Notes under the pieces: model-generated
The model's database searches: none
What the model saw: the letters and a program-made list of their open reading frames with translations, nothing else
What the model was told of the DNA's origin: nothing
In this document: piece by piece, positions 1 through 11,448 of the stretch
Position numbering within the stretch: position 1 is the stretch's first letter
How the letters are laid out: each line of letters opens with the position of its first letter
Translations under genes and position numbers: made by a program
DNA from: Thuidium tamariscinum
Lineage: Eukaryota > Streptophyta > Bryopsida > Hypnales > Thuidiaceae
Assembly: GCA_947034885.2 (NCBI GenBank)
Contig: OX344750.2
Coordinates: forward strand, 15,990,053 to 16,054,052
Direction: 5' to 3'
Length of the DNA: 64,000 bases

Positions 1-150
1 TTTCGCTCATTTTCTACTTAATTTTTTCATGCCCTTTGTATAAATTTTAAAAAATCTTCCAAAAATGAACATTTGACTAAAAATCCTAAATGTGTTTTGA
101 GATCACTAATTGGAATTGTGTGAAATTCAGCTCTTTTTTTAAATGTCAAC
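1..150. repeat. Dispersed repeat, paralogue of 34222-34385
   Basis: The left edge of the window (TTTTGCTCATTTTCTACTTA-like) is closely matched, in the same orientation, by 34222-34385, just beyond the translocator promoter. It includes the shared run around 'tttttcatgc(c/t)ctttgtataa' and the 'gagatcacta' block. No ORF is present. It is probably part of a transposable element cut by the window edge; the family is unknown. Confidence 0.6.
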
Positions 151-279
151 GTGAACCTGAAAGAACTCTATCTGGATGAATGCATTCAGTCAATCCATTC
201 AGATCATGGTGCATCATGGGCAATGGTCAAAGTGCCAATTTAGATTACATTTCCAGAAAGCCTGCTTTGAAGACCATCA

Positions 280-570
280 GTTTTTGTTTTGTTTTTTTCA
301 TTTTTATGAAGTGCCAAAGTGGCAATATAAAATATTATAGTGGTGCTCTAATTAAATTTCTTCATTCATCCATTCATAAACTAAAATATATAAAATATCA
401 CATTAGCGTATATCACATATTCATAATTCTATTTTCATTCACAATTGGGTGATTTCATTTAAGATTTTTTTTAATTTGAAGATTTATGGTGAGAAACTTT
501 TTAGTTCATGGCCTTTTTTTTAGCCAAAATATTTTTTTTCTTGGTGCAATTTGGTACTAATTAAAAAGCC
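280..570. repeat. AT-rich dispersed repeat F7 (copies at 29.9 and 37.0 kb)
   Basis: This block has the order 'ggcaatataaaatatta', 'tcattctattttcatcca', 'tttcatgcaagattt', 'ttggccaaa' and 'agcaccaaaaagcc'. The order recurs at 29870-30065 (same strand) and, reversed, at 36960-37210. A partial reversed match lies at 1700-1810. No terminal repeats or coding capacity could be defined. The 90-aa ORF across it has no coding character. Confidence 0.5.
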
Positions 571-1097
571 AAAAAAACCCTTAAAGACACTAAGCATGTC
601 TGCACTATAGCAGAGGTACCCACTATTAAGACACACCCCATCAACAATAAATAGGGTACCCTATTCCTCACCAAGATTGAAATGGATTTTTGTTTTCTCT
701 TTAGAATGTCTGTGTTTGTACTTTTTCAAAGTTTGTACTAATAAGTTAATGAAACATAAGTGAGCATGAAAGTAGAAAGTAATTTGTAGGAAAGTGGTTC
801 TTGAATGATTAGAATTGGATATGGTTCTAGATGATGGGCATGGGTCAAGTCCAACTTTTGCCTATATCAAAATTTAGAGTAATTTCAATTTAAGAGATAA
901 AATTGCCAAATTTTTTGCAATCTCCATTATTTTTGTCATTTCACTTTTGAAAATATTTGCTTTGCCTTGTACTATCCTAAATCATGTCCAAATGTGTTTA
1001 TTTTATTGGTTATGGGTACCTCTATCACACATCTAGTTATGTGTATATCAACAAGTATCAATTCAAGTTCATTGCCTATTAATCAATTAGTGCCATT

Positions 1098-1552
1098 ATG
1101 GTACATTTCATCAAAATGGTAGAATTCCATTACTTTGACACTTTTTATAGTTTAGACTATGAACTTTGAAATCTAAATTTGTCATAGATTTTTAAAATCT
1201 ATACTATTCCTAGGTGTTTCAAACCGTGTTGTATGAAATCTAAATCTATTATAGATTTTTCAAATTAATATCTATCCTAGATGTCTTAAATCTATACCAC
1301 TAGAAGAAATCTGTGTTTGCCTCAACAAAATCCATTTGATGTGTTTGTTGAGGCAAACGCAAAAACTACGTTGAAGAACACAGAAAAACGCAAATTTTGC
1401 GTTTGCTTCAACAAACACATCAAGTGGATTTTATTGAAGCAAACACAATTTTCTTCTAGTGTACCTATATTAGATGTCAATTTTCAATTCAAGTCATGCA
1501 ATCTAAAAATGGCATGTTGAATACTACCACATGTGTTAATAAAATTCACCAT
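1098..1552 (+). mobile_element. F1 MITE, interrupted by a CACTA hairpin MITE
   Basis: The ends are inverted (ATGGTACATTTCATCAAAAT... and ...TTCACCAT). They are flanked by a perfect 4-bp duplication CATT (1094-1097 and 1553-1556). Inside are the F1 hallmarks 'gtttagac..' and repeated 'aaatctanatctntcatagat' blocks. At 1298-1461 a CACTA hairpin has inserted; removing it and its TAC duplication leaves about 288 bp, close to the 312-314 bp of the uninterrupted copies at 2514 and 25083. Non-autonomous, with no ORF. Confidence 0.8.
1298..1461. mobile_element. CACTA-type hairpin MITE, 164 bp
   Basis: It begins CACTAGAAGAAAT and ends TTTTCTTCTAGTG. The whole element folds back on itself, the arms carrying 'tttgcctcaacaaa' and 'tttgttgaggcaaa'-like repeats. 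It is flanked by a perfect 3-bp target duplication TAC (1295-1297, 1462-1464), as expected for the CACTA (En/Spm) superfamily. It sits inside the F1 element at 1098-1552. The 67-aa ORF across it is an artefact of the inverted repeat. Confidence 0.88.
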
Positions 1553-2223
1553 CATTAGTAAAGGATGGTGAAGGACAAGAACCAATGAGTTTTTTTTATT
1601 GGCAATTGGTCATGAATTTGCATCAAGGAAAAAGGCCTTGCATTAGGCTCTTAGAATATAAATAGTAAAGTCTTGGATGACATTGCCAAATTGTAAATAA
1701 AAACAAAATTATGGATATTTGATATGTCCTAATGTGACATTTTCTATCCAATAATTATGTGGATAAATGTTGAAATTTGAAGCACTACCATAATATTTAA
1801 TGACGCCACTGTGATACTTTATAAAAAATAAAAAATGAAAAAAATAAAAAATAAGAATGATAAGAAATTAAGAATTTTTATACTGGAAATGCTTTTATTG
1901 ATGGTAGTAATTATAAGGACTATCTTGCTTTTGATGAACTTCTCACCAACCTATTTTTCAAGTCTACAATGCTAGATTGTACCATTTCAAAATGAAATTC
2001 TTCTTTTTGTTAGATAAAAGTAATCTTCTTTTGCCAAAAAAATTTCATTTCTATTCAAAATATAGATGAAATTGCCAAATTTGGATGAAAAGTGTATGAA
2101 TATAATTAAAAAATATTTTGTGGTGGAAAAGGTAAATAGATGGATGTAGAAATATAATGCTTCACCAAATTTTTAGTGATTGCCATCTTGGCACTTTTTC
2201 TAAAACTAAAGAATTGTTTCTTA

Positions 2224-2508
2224 CTACGCTACAAAAATGAGAGGCTCTTGTTTGTATCATTCTAATTAAGGTAGACGAACCGAATACCAACTGTTGACCT
2301 AATACCACCCAAATGTAGAGCCATCATCAATTCTATAGTGAGAATCTATTATAGTCATACGTGCCTTAACTTCACTTATTGGCATTTATTGTTGTCATAA
2401 ATTCTCATTCTAATATCAGCAAGTTGTATTAGGTCAATGGTTGGTATTGGGTTGGCCTACCTTATATTGATTCTAGGGGAATTGTAAATCAATACTAATT
2501 ATGTAGTG
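2224..2508. mobile_element. Fold-back MITE with decayed CACTA-like ends
   Basis: An arm near 2265-2315 (AAGGTAGACGAACCGAATAC, then the TTGACCTAATAC block) is the inverse of 2425-2465 (GTATTAGGTCAATGGTTGGT, then the GGCCTACCTTA block). Outer ends read (T)ACTAC... and ...GTAGTG, so a CACTA terminus with a decayed first base is likely. No clean target duplication was found. It abuts the F1 copy starting at 2514. Confidence 0.6.
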
Positions 2509-2513
2509 ATTTA

Positions 2514-2827
2514 ATGGTGAATTTCATTAAAATGGTAAAATTCCATTACTTTGACATTTTTTATAGTTTAGACCACACAGTCTAAAATCAAAATTAGTTG
2601 TAGACTTTCGAAATCTATATGTGTCGTAGATGTCAAAAATCAATATTTTATCCTTGAAGATGTTCCAAATCATGCAATGTGAAATCTAAATACGTGGTAG
2701 ATTTTTAAATCTATATGAATCCTAGATGTATGAAAATCTATACCTATCCTAGATGTCAAATTTCAGTTAAGACTGCACAGTCTGCAAAATGGCATATGGA
2801 ATACCGCCATTTTAACGAATTTACCAT
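2514..2827 (+). mobile_element. F1 MITE (copy 2)
   Basis: Left end ATGGTGAATTTCATTAAAAT, right end ATTTTAACGAATTTACCAT, and the internal 'aatctanatctntcgtagat' reiterations shared with 25083-25394. Length 314 bp. The 4-bp flanks differ, so this is an older or partly eroded copy. The 62-aa ORF at 2715 lies wholly within the element and F2 and is not a gene. Confidence 0.75.
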
Positions 2828-2856
2828 TCCGTGCAAAACGTACATCGAGAACGCTA

Positions 2857-3237
2857 AGGACAAAACACCCATTCCCACACCTGTTCTTTGGAATGGACCA
2901 TAGATTCACCCAATTGTGACAGTAGACTTTCCTTAATGTGTTCACCACATGTGTAATTATAATTAACTGACACAATTGAAGGACACATAGGAGAATTTGG
3001 TTGGCTAAGTGCTGATTTTCGCATGGTTCAATTTTGGGCACCTACCGGACGGTTTCACAAGTCTAGAGAGCCAACACTTTGAAAATTTGTAGAAATTACA
3101 TACTGTATCGAAAAAAAAAAAAAATTCCGAATATTCATTATTTTCACTCGCTAATACTAGAAAAATATCATTTTTAGAAAACACTGCCTCCAACTATGCT
3201 GAATTCCTTATTTGCACGGTTTTGGGTGTTTCCACTG
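2857..3237 (-). mobile_element. F2 MITE (copy A)
   Basis: Ends read GGACAAAACACCC... and ...GGGTGTTTCCACTG, bounded by TA dinucleotides. It is the reverse orientation of the copies at 13199 and 27011. It shares their 'aaggaattcagcatag', 'ctagtattagcgagtgaaaat' and 'gttggctcyctagac' blocks. No coding capacity. Confidence 0.75.
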
Positions 3238-3799
3238 TATCCGACTTCAATTCGAGAGTTTTAGCAGGCCTGCGCACTGAGTAAAAGACTTCTAGTTTCA
3301 ATTGAATCATCGCTCCTCAGGAGTCGAGAGGACTGTAAATTAATTAATGCGCCGGCTGAGCTAGCTCGGCCGGATCCTGAGTCCCAGGATTTCTCGGAGA
3401 TGCCTACTTAAGGACATGCATGCCTCGATCCAATCAAAAATCCGAAGAACACATGCAACGGGTATTAATGGACATGGATCGAGAAAGCTACCCTGGTGGT
3501 GCTGGAGGATCGGAGCTCCAAGAGGTCTTAAAATTGGGTCACTCCAAGGGACGAGTACGTTGCTGTTCAATAATCTTAAAACAATTGATCCATCCGACCG
3601 CCGTAATTTCAATTGAGGAGCTAGCCTTGTTGTGCTGAACAGCCACTGCATGAAGCGAGATGAATTGAAGCAGACGTACGAGGTGGGTTGAACCGTTGCA
3701 AGCACGGTTATAATTGCAAGTGAATTAATCGGTTGCGACTTTAATTTACTGCCAAGGTGTTTAAGTTTTTGCTTGGATTGAGCAACATTTGGATACTTT
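3238..3799. other. Gene-free spacer with raised GC
   Basis: Base composition rises relative to the AT-rich repeats on the left. A 190-codon frame on the minus strand (3361-3933) lacks recognisable motifs or domain-like composition. I regard it as a chance frame in GC-richer DNA rather than a gene. Confidence 0.4.
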
Positions 3800-4520
3800 C
3801 CCCACTTTGTCGAGATGGGTACAAGCAAGAAGGAAAAGTTGGCTCCGGACAGCTTCTTTTGGATTTGCAGTCTTTCTGATGGTTGGTTTTTGCCTTGTGA
3901 ACTTGGTTTGCTTTCGGGGTTGAATTGCAGCACATGGAAGGCTTTCGAGGGTGTTGTTTATGACTACATCATAGCAATCGATGTACGTGGGCGAGATTGA
4001 GCTACAGGTCCCGGGTACGCAACTCTTTTTGTTGATCTTCCATGATCTCTGCAAAGTTCCATGCTTGCTTCCTGTAGTGATAAATTGCAGTTTTGATTGT
4101 CTGACTCACTTTTCAGAGCTGTTAATTTGTTTCTTCATGCAGGTAAGTTCTAGCTCTGAACTTCGTCTCGATCAGTTATCCCGAACGACGGATGTCTCGA
4201 GACCTCAGTTCGCTTGCCACAGAAGTCAACAAATTGGAGGTTAGTGCAAAATGTACAAGTGTCCTTTGGGTTCCGTCGATGGCGGGGTTCTGGTGATGTG
4301 GCCCGTAGACCTCCAGGATAAGTCTCTGATGACCAAAAGTAGTGTCGGTAGATTTGTCTTCGAACGAAGCGGGGCCGGGTCCTCATTCAAGGTACGTAAT
4401 CGCCTTTGATCTTCTATTAAAAACTCTCATTAATTTTTCTTGCAGAAGATGTGACATTGCAGTAGTTGTGCACGGAACAAGTAGGAGATCGAGGCCGTCG
4501 GAGGAATTAATTAATGGTAA
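3800..4520 (+). other. Possible relic exons, product unknown
   Basis: Several stop-free stretches end at good donor-like sites or begin after acceptor-like sites. One runs from about 4251 to 4389 and abuts GTACGT; another runs from 4445 to 4516 and abuts GTAAGT. A start-like ATG lies at 3815. The frames of neighbouring pieces do not join into one continuous reading frame by any splice I tried. Nothing resembles a known domain. It may be the decayed 5' portion of the kinase locus at 5.6 kb or an unrelated pseudogene. Confidence 0.25.
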
Positions 4521-5072
4521 GTGACAACAAAACTGAAAAAAATCGATCAGTTCATTGCCTCAACTGAAGAACAATAACTTCCAAGAACCATGATCGAGCT
4601 AGTTACAGTAGTGACTTCAGAGGAAACTATTTGAAGTTCGGGTAGTTCTGTTAACTGTGTGATGATCGATGTGGGCTCACATCCATGAGCTGAGGACAAT
4701 TCAGATGCGATTGATATAATCACATCAATCAAGATAGGCCTAATTGATGAACTGTGGTGGAATCAAATTAATTGTGCACTACCTGCTCCTGCTGAAGGAA
4801 TTTAACCCGAAGTACCCTGCATGAATTAAGGTAATTAAGAAGCTAGGTTCAGGCAAGGTGGTATAATATACGTGCTATCAGAAAGAAGAAACTATGCAAG
4901 TTCTATCAATATCTTTCGTCAAGTTCCAGAAGTTCCAGTAATTGACTAGTTCACGTCAGCAGTTATGACCTTCCGAAGTGGGTTTTGCAGCCCCAAAGTC
5001 CCCCGACTGTCCCGGCTGGTGCAGACAAGTGGACAAATGAGTGTACAAATGGTGCAGACCTGCAGACCCCGG

Positions 5073-5570
5073 CTTTCATAAATAACTTAAGAGCTCTGGG
5101 TTTCATTCATCATTCACCCTCAGTCGCTCCTGTGTCGATCCTTTGGCACTCAATAACTTAATCTCTCTTTCTTCTGCGATTCCTGTTGTCGTGATTCGTG
5201 AAGCAACGTAATTAAATTTAATTAATTAAACCATTCTTGCTGCAATTAATCTTCGATCCTCACTCGATCGAGCCTCTTCAGTTTCTTTCACCCGTCTTTA
5301 CGTTAGGGTTTCCGTTTTGAAATCTCAGACTGAACCCGGAGTACGTCCTTTCTTTGCTCCGATCCAAGCCCCAGCAGCTGCGATCGCTTCTCGCTTCGAT
5401 CAGCTGCGCACGCCCGCGCTCTTCAATTCCAAGGCCCAGGACGAGTTGACTGTCAGCGAATTTGGGTGAGCCTTGTGTGGGTTTTTTCTAAAGGAGTGTT
5501 CCAGGCAGCGTTTTGAATCTTGGGTATGCTGCAACTCTTATGTCAAATCGTCATGGGTGTGTGATTGCAG
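5073..5570 (+). promoter_or_regulatory. Promoter, 5' leader and leader intron of the kinase relic
   Basis: A TATA-like CATAAATAA lies at about 5078. It is followed by a pyrimidine-rich leader, a telo-box-like GTTAGGGTTTCC near 5302, and a GC-richer leader that ends at a splice donor (TTTGG/GTGAGC, about 5465). An acceptor (TGATTGCAG) ends at 5570. This is the arrangement expected of an expressed plant gene with a leader intron. It suggests that the downstream broken kinase once had, and may still have, a working promoter. Confidence 0.45.
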
Positions 5571-5614
5571 GGCCGGCGTGGGAGATCGAGGAGTTTGAAT
5601 ATTTGTCAATAACT

Positions 5615-6418
5615 ATGGAGAATGGTGCACGACGATTTCAGACTGGTGGGGGATTTGAGGAGACGAACATGTCAGCCAGTGGTCCTTCCGCCGCTTCAGA
5701 TATGATGAAACCTCCAATTTCCACACTAGCTGCCCAGGTTGAAGAATGTTATTACTGCAACTTGTTTTGCTCCGATGAGGTTGCACTTGACGATGATCGT
5801 AGCAGTGCACGATCCTCCGCCATGGAAGGTCCAAAGTCCGAGTACTTCTCTGCACGAGTGGAGGAAATGATGCAAAGCAGGAGCCAATTCTCTTCAGCTG
5901 TGGAGCGGAACGACCTTGCATGCCAAAGATATCATGAGGCAGATTGCTTATCACATGGACTCGTTACACAAGCAAGGCATCATTCATCAGGACTTGAAAG
6001 CTACCAACATTCTTCTCATGGCAAACGATATTAAAGGTCACTCAGTAATTGTAGTAGACTTCGAATGCTCCATTGGAGTTGTTGGAACTAGGTTTTGGAG
6101 GGCACCGGAAATATTATTGGCTTTGAAGAATAGAAGTACTACTGAATTTTCAGAGAAAGTCAATGTGTTTAGCTATGCTATGACATGCTTTGAAATTGTA
6201 ACTGGTCATTTGCTATTTGAAGGTGGATTAGAGGTATCTAGAGCTAGTAATGATCTTGTTATAGAAGGGCGAAGGCCCAAATTACCTAGTAATTTGGATG
6301 TGATATTGAAAGATTTCATTGAGAAATGCTTGAAATTTCATTCCAAATGAAAGACCTAGTTTTTTTGAGATTCTTGAACAATTTGTTCTTGATATAGTAT
6401 TATTGAATACAAGTGATT
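5615..6418 (+). pseudogene. Broken protein-kinase gene (C-lobe only, frame breaks)
   Basis: The first ATG after the leader intron (5615) opens an unrecognised acidic and serine-rich N-terminal segment. From about 5883 a different frame encodes a kinase C-lobe. It has the catalytic-loop HQDLKATN (HRD changed to HQD), VVDFE in place of DFG, and then GTRFWRAPEILL, the activation-segment/APE motif. The N-lobe (glycine loop, VAIK lysine, alpha-C) is absent, and a TGA at 5868 separates the two parts. At about 6344-6346 one extra A ends the frame early; one base fewer would continue through ERPSFFEILEQF, the usual kinase subdomain XI, to a stop at 6418. The HQD and DFE changes suggest pseudokinase ancestry or decay. 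An intron hiding the first break cannot be excluded. I favour a pseudogene with an internal deletion. Confidence 0.65.
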
Positions 6419-6433
6419 AAAGCTTCATCATGT

Positions 6434-7188
6434 GGGTACGTGATTGCAAGAAACACTTCACATTTTTGGCTCAAAAATACAGTTTTTGGCCACAAGATTG
6501 GCTATACTACACAATACTACTAGTACCACATGTTATCAATGCACCTGCAAATCTAAACTATCAATTCATTGCACTTATAGATCTGAATCATCAATTCATT
6601 ACTATGTAATATTATGAACTGCTACAAAGTACTATAGAGGCTACTAGTACTAGTAGAAAATAGCAAAAAAGGATTTTGTGGACCTTTTCATTTTTGGAAT
6701 TAAAAAAAATTCAATTTTTTTTTTAAATCCATTTTTTTAGACAAGATTGTATTCACATTGCGATAAAGAATTCTTCTAGGAAAAAATTTCCCTCTTCATA
6801 GCTTTTCCATAAGGGAAGGTCATTATAACTTCATGTACAAAACAAACATGTTGCTATTTTCATAAAAACTCATCATCAATCCTTGTAATGTTAGTAAACC
6901 TCCAATTGTCCAACTTGTCCAATATGTGGCTTCAAATTTGGATTTTTGGGTCAAAAATAGGACTAAAATCCTTCCAAATGACTAAGGTAGATATCCAATT
7001 GGAGGTAGCCTAAAAATAATAAATTGATTTTAAGAAATTTGAAAAATTATACAACATTTCAAATTTTTTTGTATACCTTCATTCCAAATTTCAAGCCCAA
7101 AAGACAAAATGCAAAAGTTATGAGCAAAAAACTACTCATTAGGGGTCAAGGGGACCACAAAAAAAAAGTATTTCTTGCTGAATCACCC
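6434..7188. mobile_element. F4 inverted-repeat element (755 bp)
   Basis: Ends GGGTACGTGATTGCAAGAAA and its imperfect inverse TTTCTTGCTGAATCACCC are those of the family seen at 15183-15897 and 60669-61402. Flanks are ATGT and ATAT, a 4-bp duplication with one mismatch. It lies 15 bp after the last kinase codon. The 64-aa ORF inside has no known match. Confidence 0.65.
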
Positions 7189-7943
7189 ATATGTTATTTA
7201 GACACTTTATTTACATAGTTGTGAATTTTCAAAGTACTCTCTATATTTACCAAAAACCAATACTGAAAAACTTTACATATTACGGCAATGATCAAAATGA
7301 ACCTTTAGAATTTATACTTTAATATACTTCTCAATCACATGTCACCCGTTGCAGTTACAAATAACATTTTCTATTGCAATTAAACAAATTCAAAACATTC
7401 TCAAAATTTAAAAGTATCATATGTTATTGAATGCACAACCTCTTCTTCCTAATTTATATTTGCAAGTTCTCTCAATATCAATTTTGAAATATAATATAAT
7501 ATATTATAGAATAGAAATAAAAAAATTGCTTCAAAATACCCTTCTCCAAAGTAAGGTTAGAATCTTCATGTTTATATTTTGATTTTTTCAAAGAATCAAG
7601 TCTAAGGAATTCTTTTAAGAATTCCCTAATATTATTTATGTTTATTTAAACTTCTTAAATTATATTGTACAGTTACGTAAAAGTTAAGAATGCAATCGTT
7701 TATAGAATACATTCAAGATCATAATGCCTAAACTTCATAACAAGTTTTTTCAAGCCTTTTCAAATCATAAAGTTTTGTCTTTCAAAAGTTTTAGTAATTT
7801 CATATTCGGATTTCCAAAAAAATATAAATTAGAAGGGGAATCAATATGAAGGAAATACCTCGATAATTTGTCAATGTAAATTTGTACTGAAATTGATATT
7901 TTATGTTATTAAAATTGGATATGTTATATAGATTACGCTAAGT
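7189..7943. other. AT-rich spacer, nothing recognised
   Basis: Very AT-rich DNA with no ORF of interest, no clear inverted repeats and no RNA-gene signature that I can see. Confidence 0.5.
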
Positions 7944-8210
7944 ATTAGGAGGGATTTGAGGGCTCCAAAGGGCCGTTTTGGGATTGTCCCCGAAACTAGT
8001 CAGGAAACGGCTAGCCGTTATCAGGCTAACATTTCTCAAAAAAAAATAAAAATTAGGGGGGTCCTGAAATATGAAAAAAAGTTATTGACATGGCACAATC
8101 TAGACCACGTAGGATTCCTACAAAATTGCGTTCCCAGTTCCCACAGCAGATTACGCAATTTCGGGTTGTGGAAACTCGCAGGCTCCTAGAGCCCTCAAAT
8201 CTCTCCTAAT
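7944..8210. mobile_element. F5 MITE (copy 1)
   Basis: TIRs ATTAGGAGGGATTTGAGGG and CCCTCAAATCTCTCCTAAT. An internal GC-richer part contains 'ccgttttgggattgtccccg' and 'gacatggcacaatctagacc' blocks, which recur in the F5 copy at 60485-61614. Length 267 bp. The 77-aa ORF across it is not a gene. Confidence 0.8.
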
Positions 8211-8330
8211 GAGAAACAAGTTTTTTTAAAGTACATTAAAAGCTTCTCATATAAATATCAATCTATAATTTGGAACCTACCACCTTGTCACAATTAAATG
8301 TGTAGTATTATAATTAAAAAATACACACAC

Positions 8331-11112
8331 CACTACTAGAAAAATTGATGTCCGTTCCAACATAGATGTTAAAATATTTTTTCTACGAAAAGAGTTGGTA
8401 AGGACAACTTGATTTGGACACTTTTTAGCATAGTTCTGTTAATTATGCCATGTAAGACAAATGTCCTCATGAATTTGCCACATCAAATTTAAACAACTGT
8501 CACGTCATCAAAAATTATTTTTATTTTATTAACAAAAAATTTGTCACGTGGGCTACTATATAGGAAAAATCTATCGCATTAATTAAAATTTAATTAATTT
8601 AATTTAAATTAATTTAAATTTAACTATAATTTATTAAAGTTCCCAATGTAGATTCTATTCTTCAAAAGAAATGGGTTAAAATTACAACACCACTTTCCAA
8701 ATGTTCCAATAGACAGGGAAAATAATCTTTGAATGGCACTTACTTTGGTGCTTCAATAGAAGAGAAGACAAGCTCTTTATACAAGTGGGGTCAAACAAAC
8801 CATATCAGATGTGGTTTTAGAATGAGTAGGAGCTCCACCACTTATACAATGAAGTCAAAAACTAGAAAACATACTCTAAGTAAAATTTCAGACCTCATTT
8901 AGGTTAAGTAGAATGATTTTTTTCAAAAAACTTTGCACTAAGAAAATGTGGTGAATCAATTCAAATTTCATCTCCAAAAATCCATTTGAAATTTTGAGAC
9001 TTCAATCAAAAGTTATGGATAAATTTCAGAGAGGATGTTTGGAATTGTCAAAGAAATTTTTTTTTCCAATTTCTTTTTGAAGTTTGTTCATAACTTTTGA
9101 TAGGAGGTTCAATAAATATTGAAGTCTAGTTTTAGTGGTAAAATTTTCAATTTTTTGTAACATATTTGGAAAATATGACAACCATTTTTTTAAAGCTTGT
9201 TTGGCTAAAGTTAGTTTAATTCATTCATTTCCATTGTATTTTTACAGTCAACCAACTTTGCAAGCTAGTTTTCCTTTTTCATAAGTTTGATTTCTATGAA
9301 ATTTGTTAAATTTAATAGATATTGAGGTCTAGTTTTAGAGTTAAAATTTTCAATTTTTTATAACATGTTTGGAGAATCTAACAACCAATTTTCTAGAAGT
9401 AATTTGGCCAAAACTTGGAATTAAATAGTTTCAATTCTAAATAGTTTTAATCTAAAAGTTTGAATAGATCAAATATTTAATTTTGAATATTTCAAACTCA
9501 AAATTTTGAATATTTGAAAATTTACATTTTGAATAGTTCAAAGTTTAGATTTTTTTTTAATTTACTAGTGTCCCTTCAAAAGACAAAATGGATATTAAAC
9601 AAGTTTGTATGACTTCAATTTCTAGTGAAACTTTGACATATAACAAAAATCTTATTATATTCTTACAATTATAATTTTTATTTCAATCAATTCTTGGGAG
9701 AAAAAGCTATGCCACAATAAGCTCAAAACTAAACTTTGTAGGCAATACAAACAACCCCACAAATTGTCAAAATAAAATTGGTTATTTTTCACTCAAATAT
9801 TGTGTTTTATGTATATGTGAAGCTTTGACTCAATCTAATTGTACTTGCGTTGAAAAACTTATAAAGATTCTTAATATATATGCATTTAAGTATTTTAATG
9901 ATAAAATAACCTATAGAATTCATCTGTTGATGCAATTTTTTTTTAAATCAAAATTTTATTTCAAGGTTAAATTTATTTGCTACAACAACCTAGAATATTT
10001 TAGCATATGATCTAAGACAAGTGAAGTGCCCAATCCTATGAATTGACTCAAAAAAAAAAAAAAATTGGTTTCTTTGATGAGTGCACCAAAAATTATAATA
10101 TTGAATGTTTTAGTAGAAACATGTTGTTGACAATTTAAGCCTTGAAGAGCTCATATTCAAATAATTGAAAGTTTGAAATTGAGTTATAAATGGTTTGAAA
10201 ATTTAACCTTTTTGATTCAAAACTTAGAATTAAAATCAAATTAGAATTAGATCAAAAATATTCAAAATATAAGTTAAAAATGCAGTGAACTTGTAAGTTT
10301 GAACTAGAAATTGCACTAGAATTAGGATTAGGATTTTCATCAAATCTGAATTAATCAAACTAAGTTGAATCAAAGTTTGAATTTTCATTAAGTTATTTAG
10401 ATCAAAATTTGAATTAGAACAAAATTGATAAAAAAAAATTGATCAAATTTTAATTTTGAATCATAATTATTGAATTTCATTGGAATTAAAATCTAAATTA
10501 AATTCAAATTATATTTGATAAAATTTTAATTAAAATTCAAGATTGGAATTCATACTTTCCAAAAGATTCCAAATGATTTCAAAAGATTTTGTAAAATTAA
10601 ATTTTTTTTTAAAGATTTGAATAGATTCAATTAAATTTAAAAAGATTCCAATATACTTAATAACTTTTAATATATTTTTAAAAAGATTATAGTAATAAAA
10701 TTTAAATAGATGATTTGAAGATTTTTAAAAGATTTTAAAAGATTTCTAAAGTATCATAAAAGGTTTTTGAGGGATTCAAAAGATTCTAATAGATTCCAAA
10801 AAGATTTTTGAAAGATTTTGAAATTTCCTAAAAAATTAGTTTAATTTGGGTTCAAGACTTTATTATTTGATGATTATACATTTCAAATAAATAGAAGTCA
10901 ACAATTTTAGGCAATCCATGTTGATTAAACTCAAAATTTTTAGTTGATTGATCATTGTACATTTCAAATCAACAAAAATCAATGTCATTTAAGCAATCTA
11001 TATTGATTGTCCAAACAAAATAGACAAATTAGCCATTTTAGCATAAATAATTGTTGAAATCAACAATAATCAACTCAATCTATGCGAAACCAAGCCCCCC
11101 TTTCTAGTAGTG
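8331..11112. mobile_element. Non-autonomous CACTA element, 2.78 kb
   Basis: A perfect 12-bp terminal inverted repeat, CACTACTAGAAA at 8331-8342 and TTTCTAGTAGTG at 11101-11112. It is flanked by a perfect 3-bp duplication CAC (8328-8330, 11113-11115). These are diagnostic of the CACTA (En/Spm) superfamily. The interior is extremely AT-rich and has no ORF longer than about 61 codons, so it encodes no transposase. It includes a degenerate AAAGATT-rich repeat (10555-10830). The pairing of the two ends is inferred from TIR plus duplication; no other copy is in the window to confirm it. Confidence 0.75.
10555..10830. repeat. Degenerate short tandem repeat (AAAAGATTYNAA)
   Basis: About twenty loosely spaced copies of AAAGATT (for example 'ccaaaagattccaaatg', 'caaaagattttgt', 'ttaaaagattttaaaag') run through this stretch of the CACTA element, with irregular 10-20-bp spacing. 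It is probably an eroded minisatellite inside the transposon. Confidence 0.6.
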
Positions 11113-11448
11113 CACCCAAACCTTTTAGCACCCCAAAGCCTCAAATATGGCTTTTCAATTTTGAAAGACGTCCTTGTTTGACTGTTATAATTTTTTCAAT
11201 GGAACAATTGATAGACACCATCCCTTTTCATATACCTTTAGGCATGTCTCTCCTACGAATCGGTATGGTTGGTTAGTATTGATCTTTTCTTAAATGATAG
11301 TTTAATTTGAATGAGTATAAAAGGATTTGAATTTAGTGAACATGGATTGGGTACTTAGGGTAGAGGATTGAAAAGACACAAATACTAATAAAAAAATTAA
11401 TTGGCAATGACTGAAATTAGTTTTGAATTGCCATCTTTCTAGTATTCT

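Noticed and set aside
3361-3933. 190-codon minus-strand ORF
   Set aside because: No domain, no leader or splice context, and overlapping frames on both strands; probably chance.
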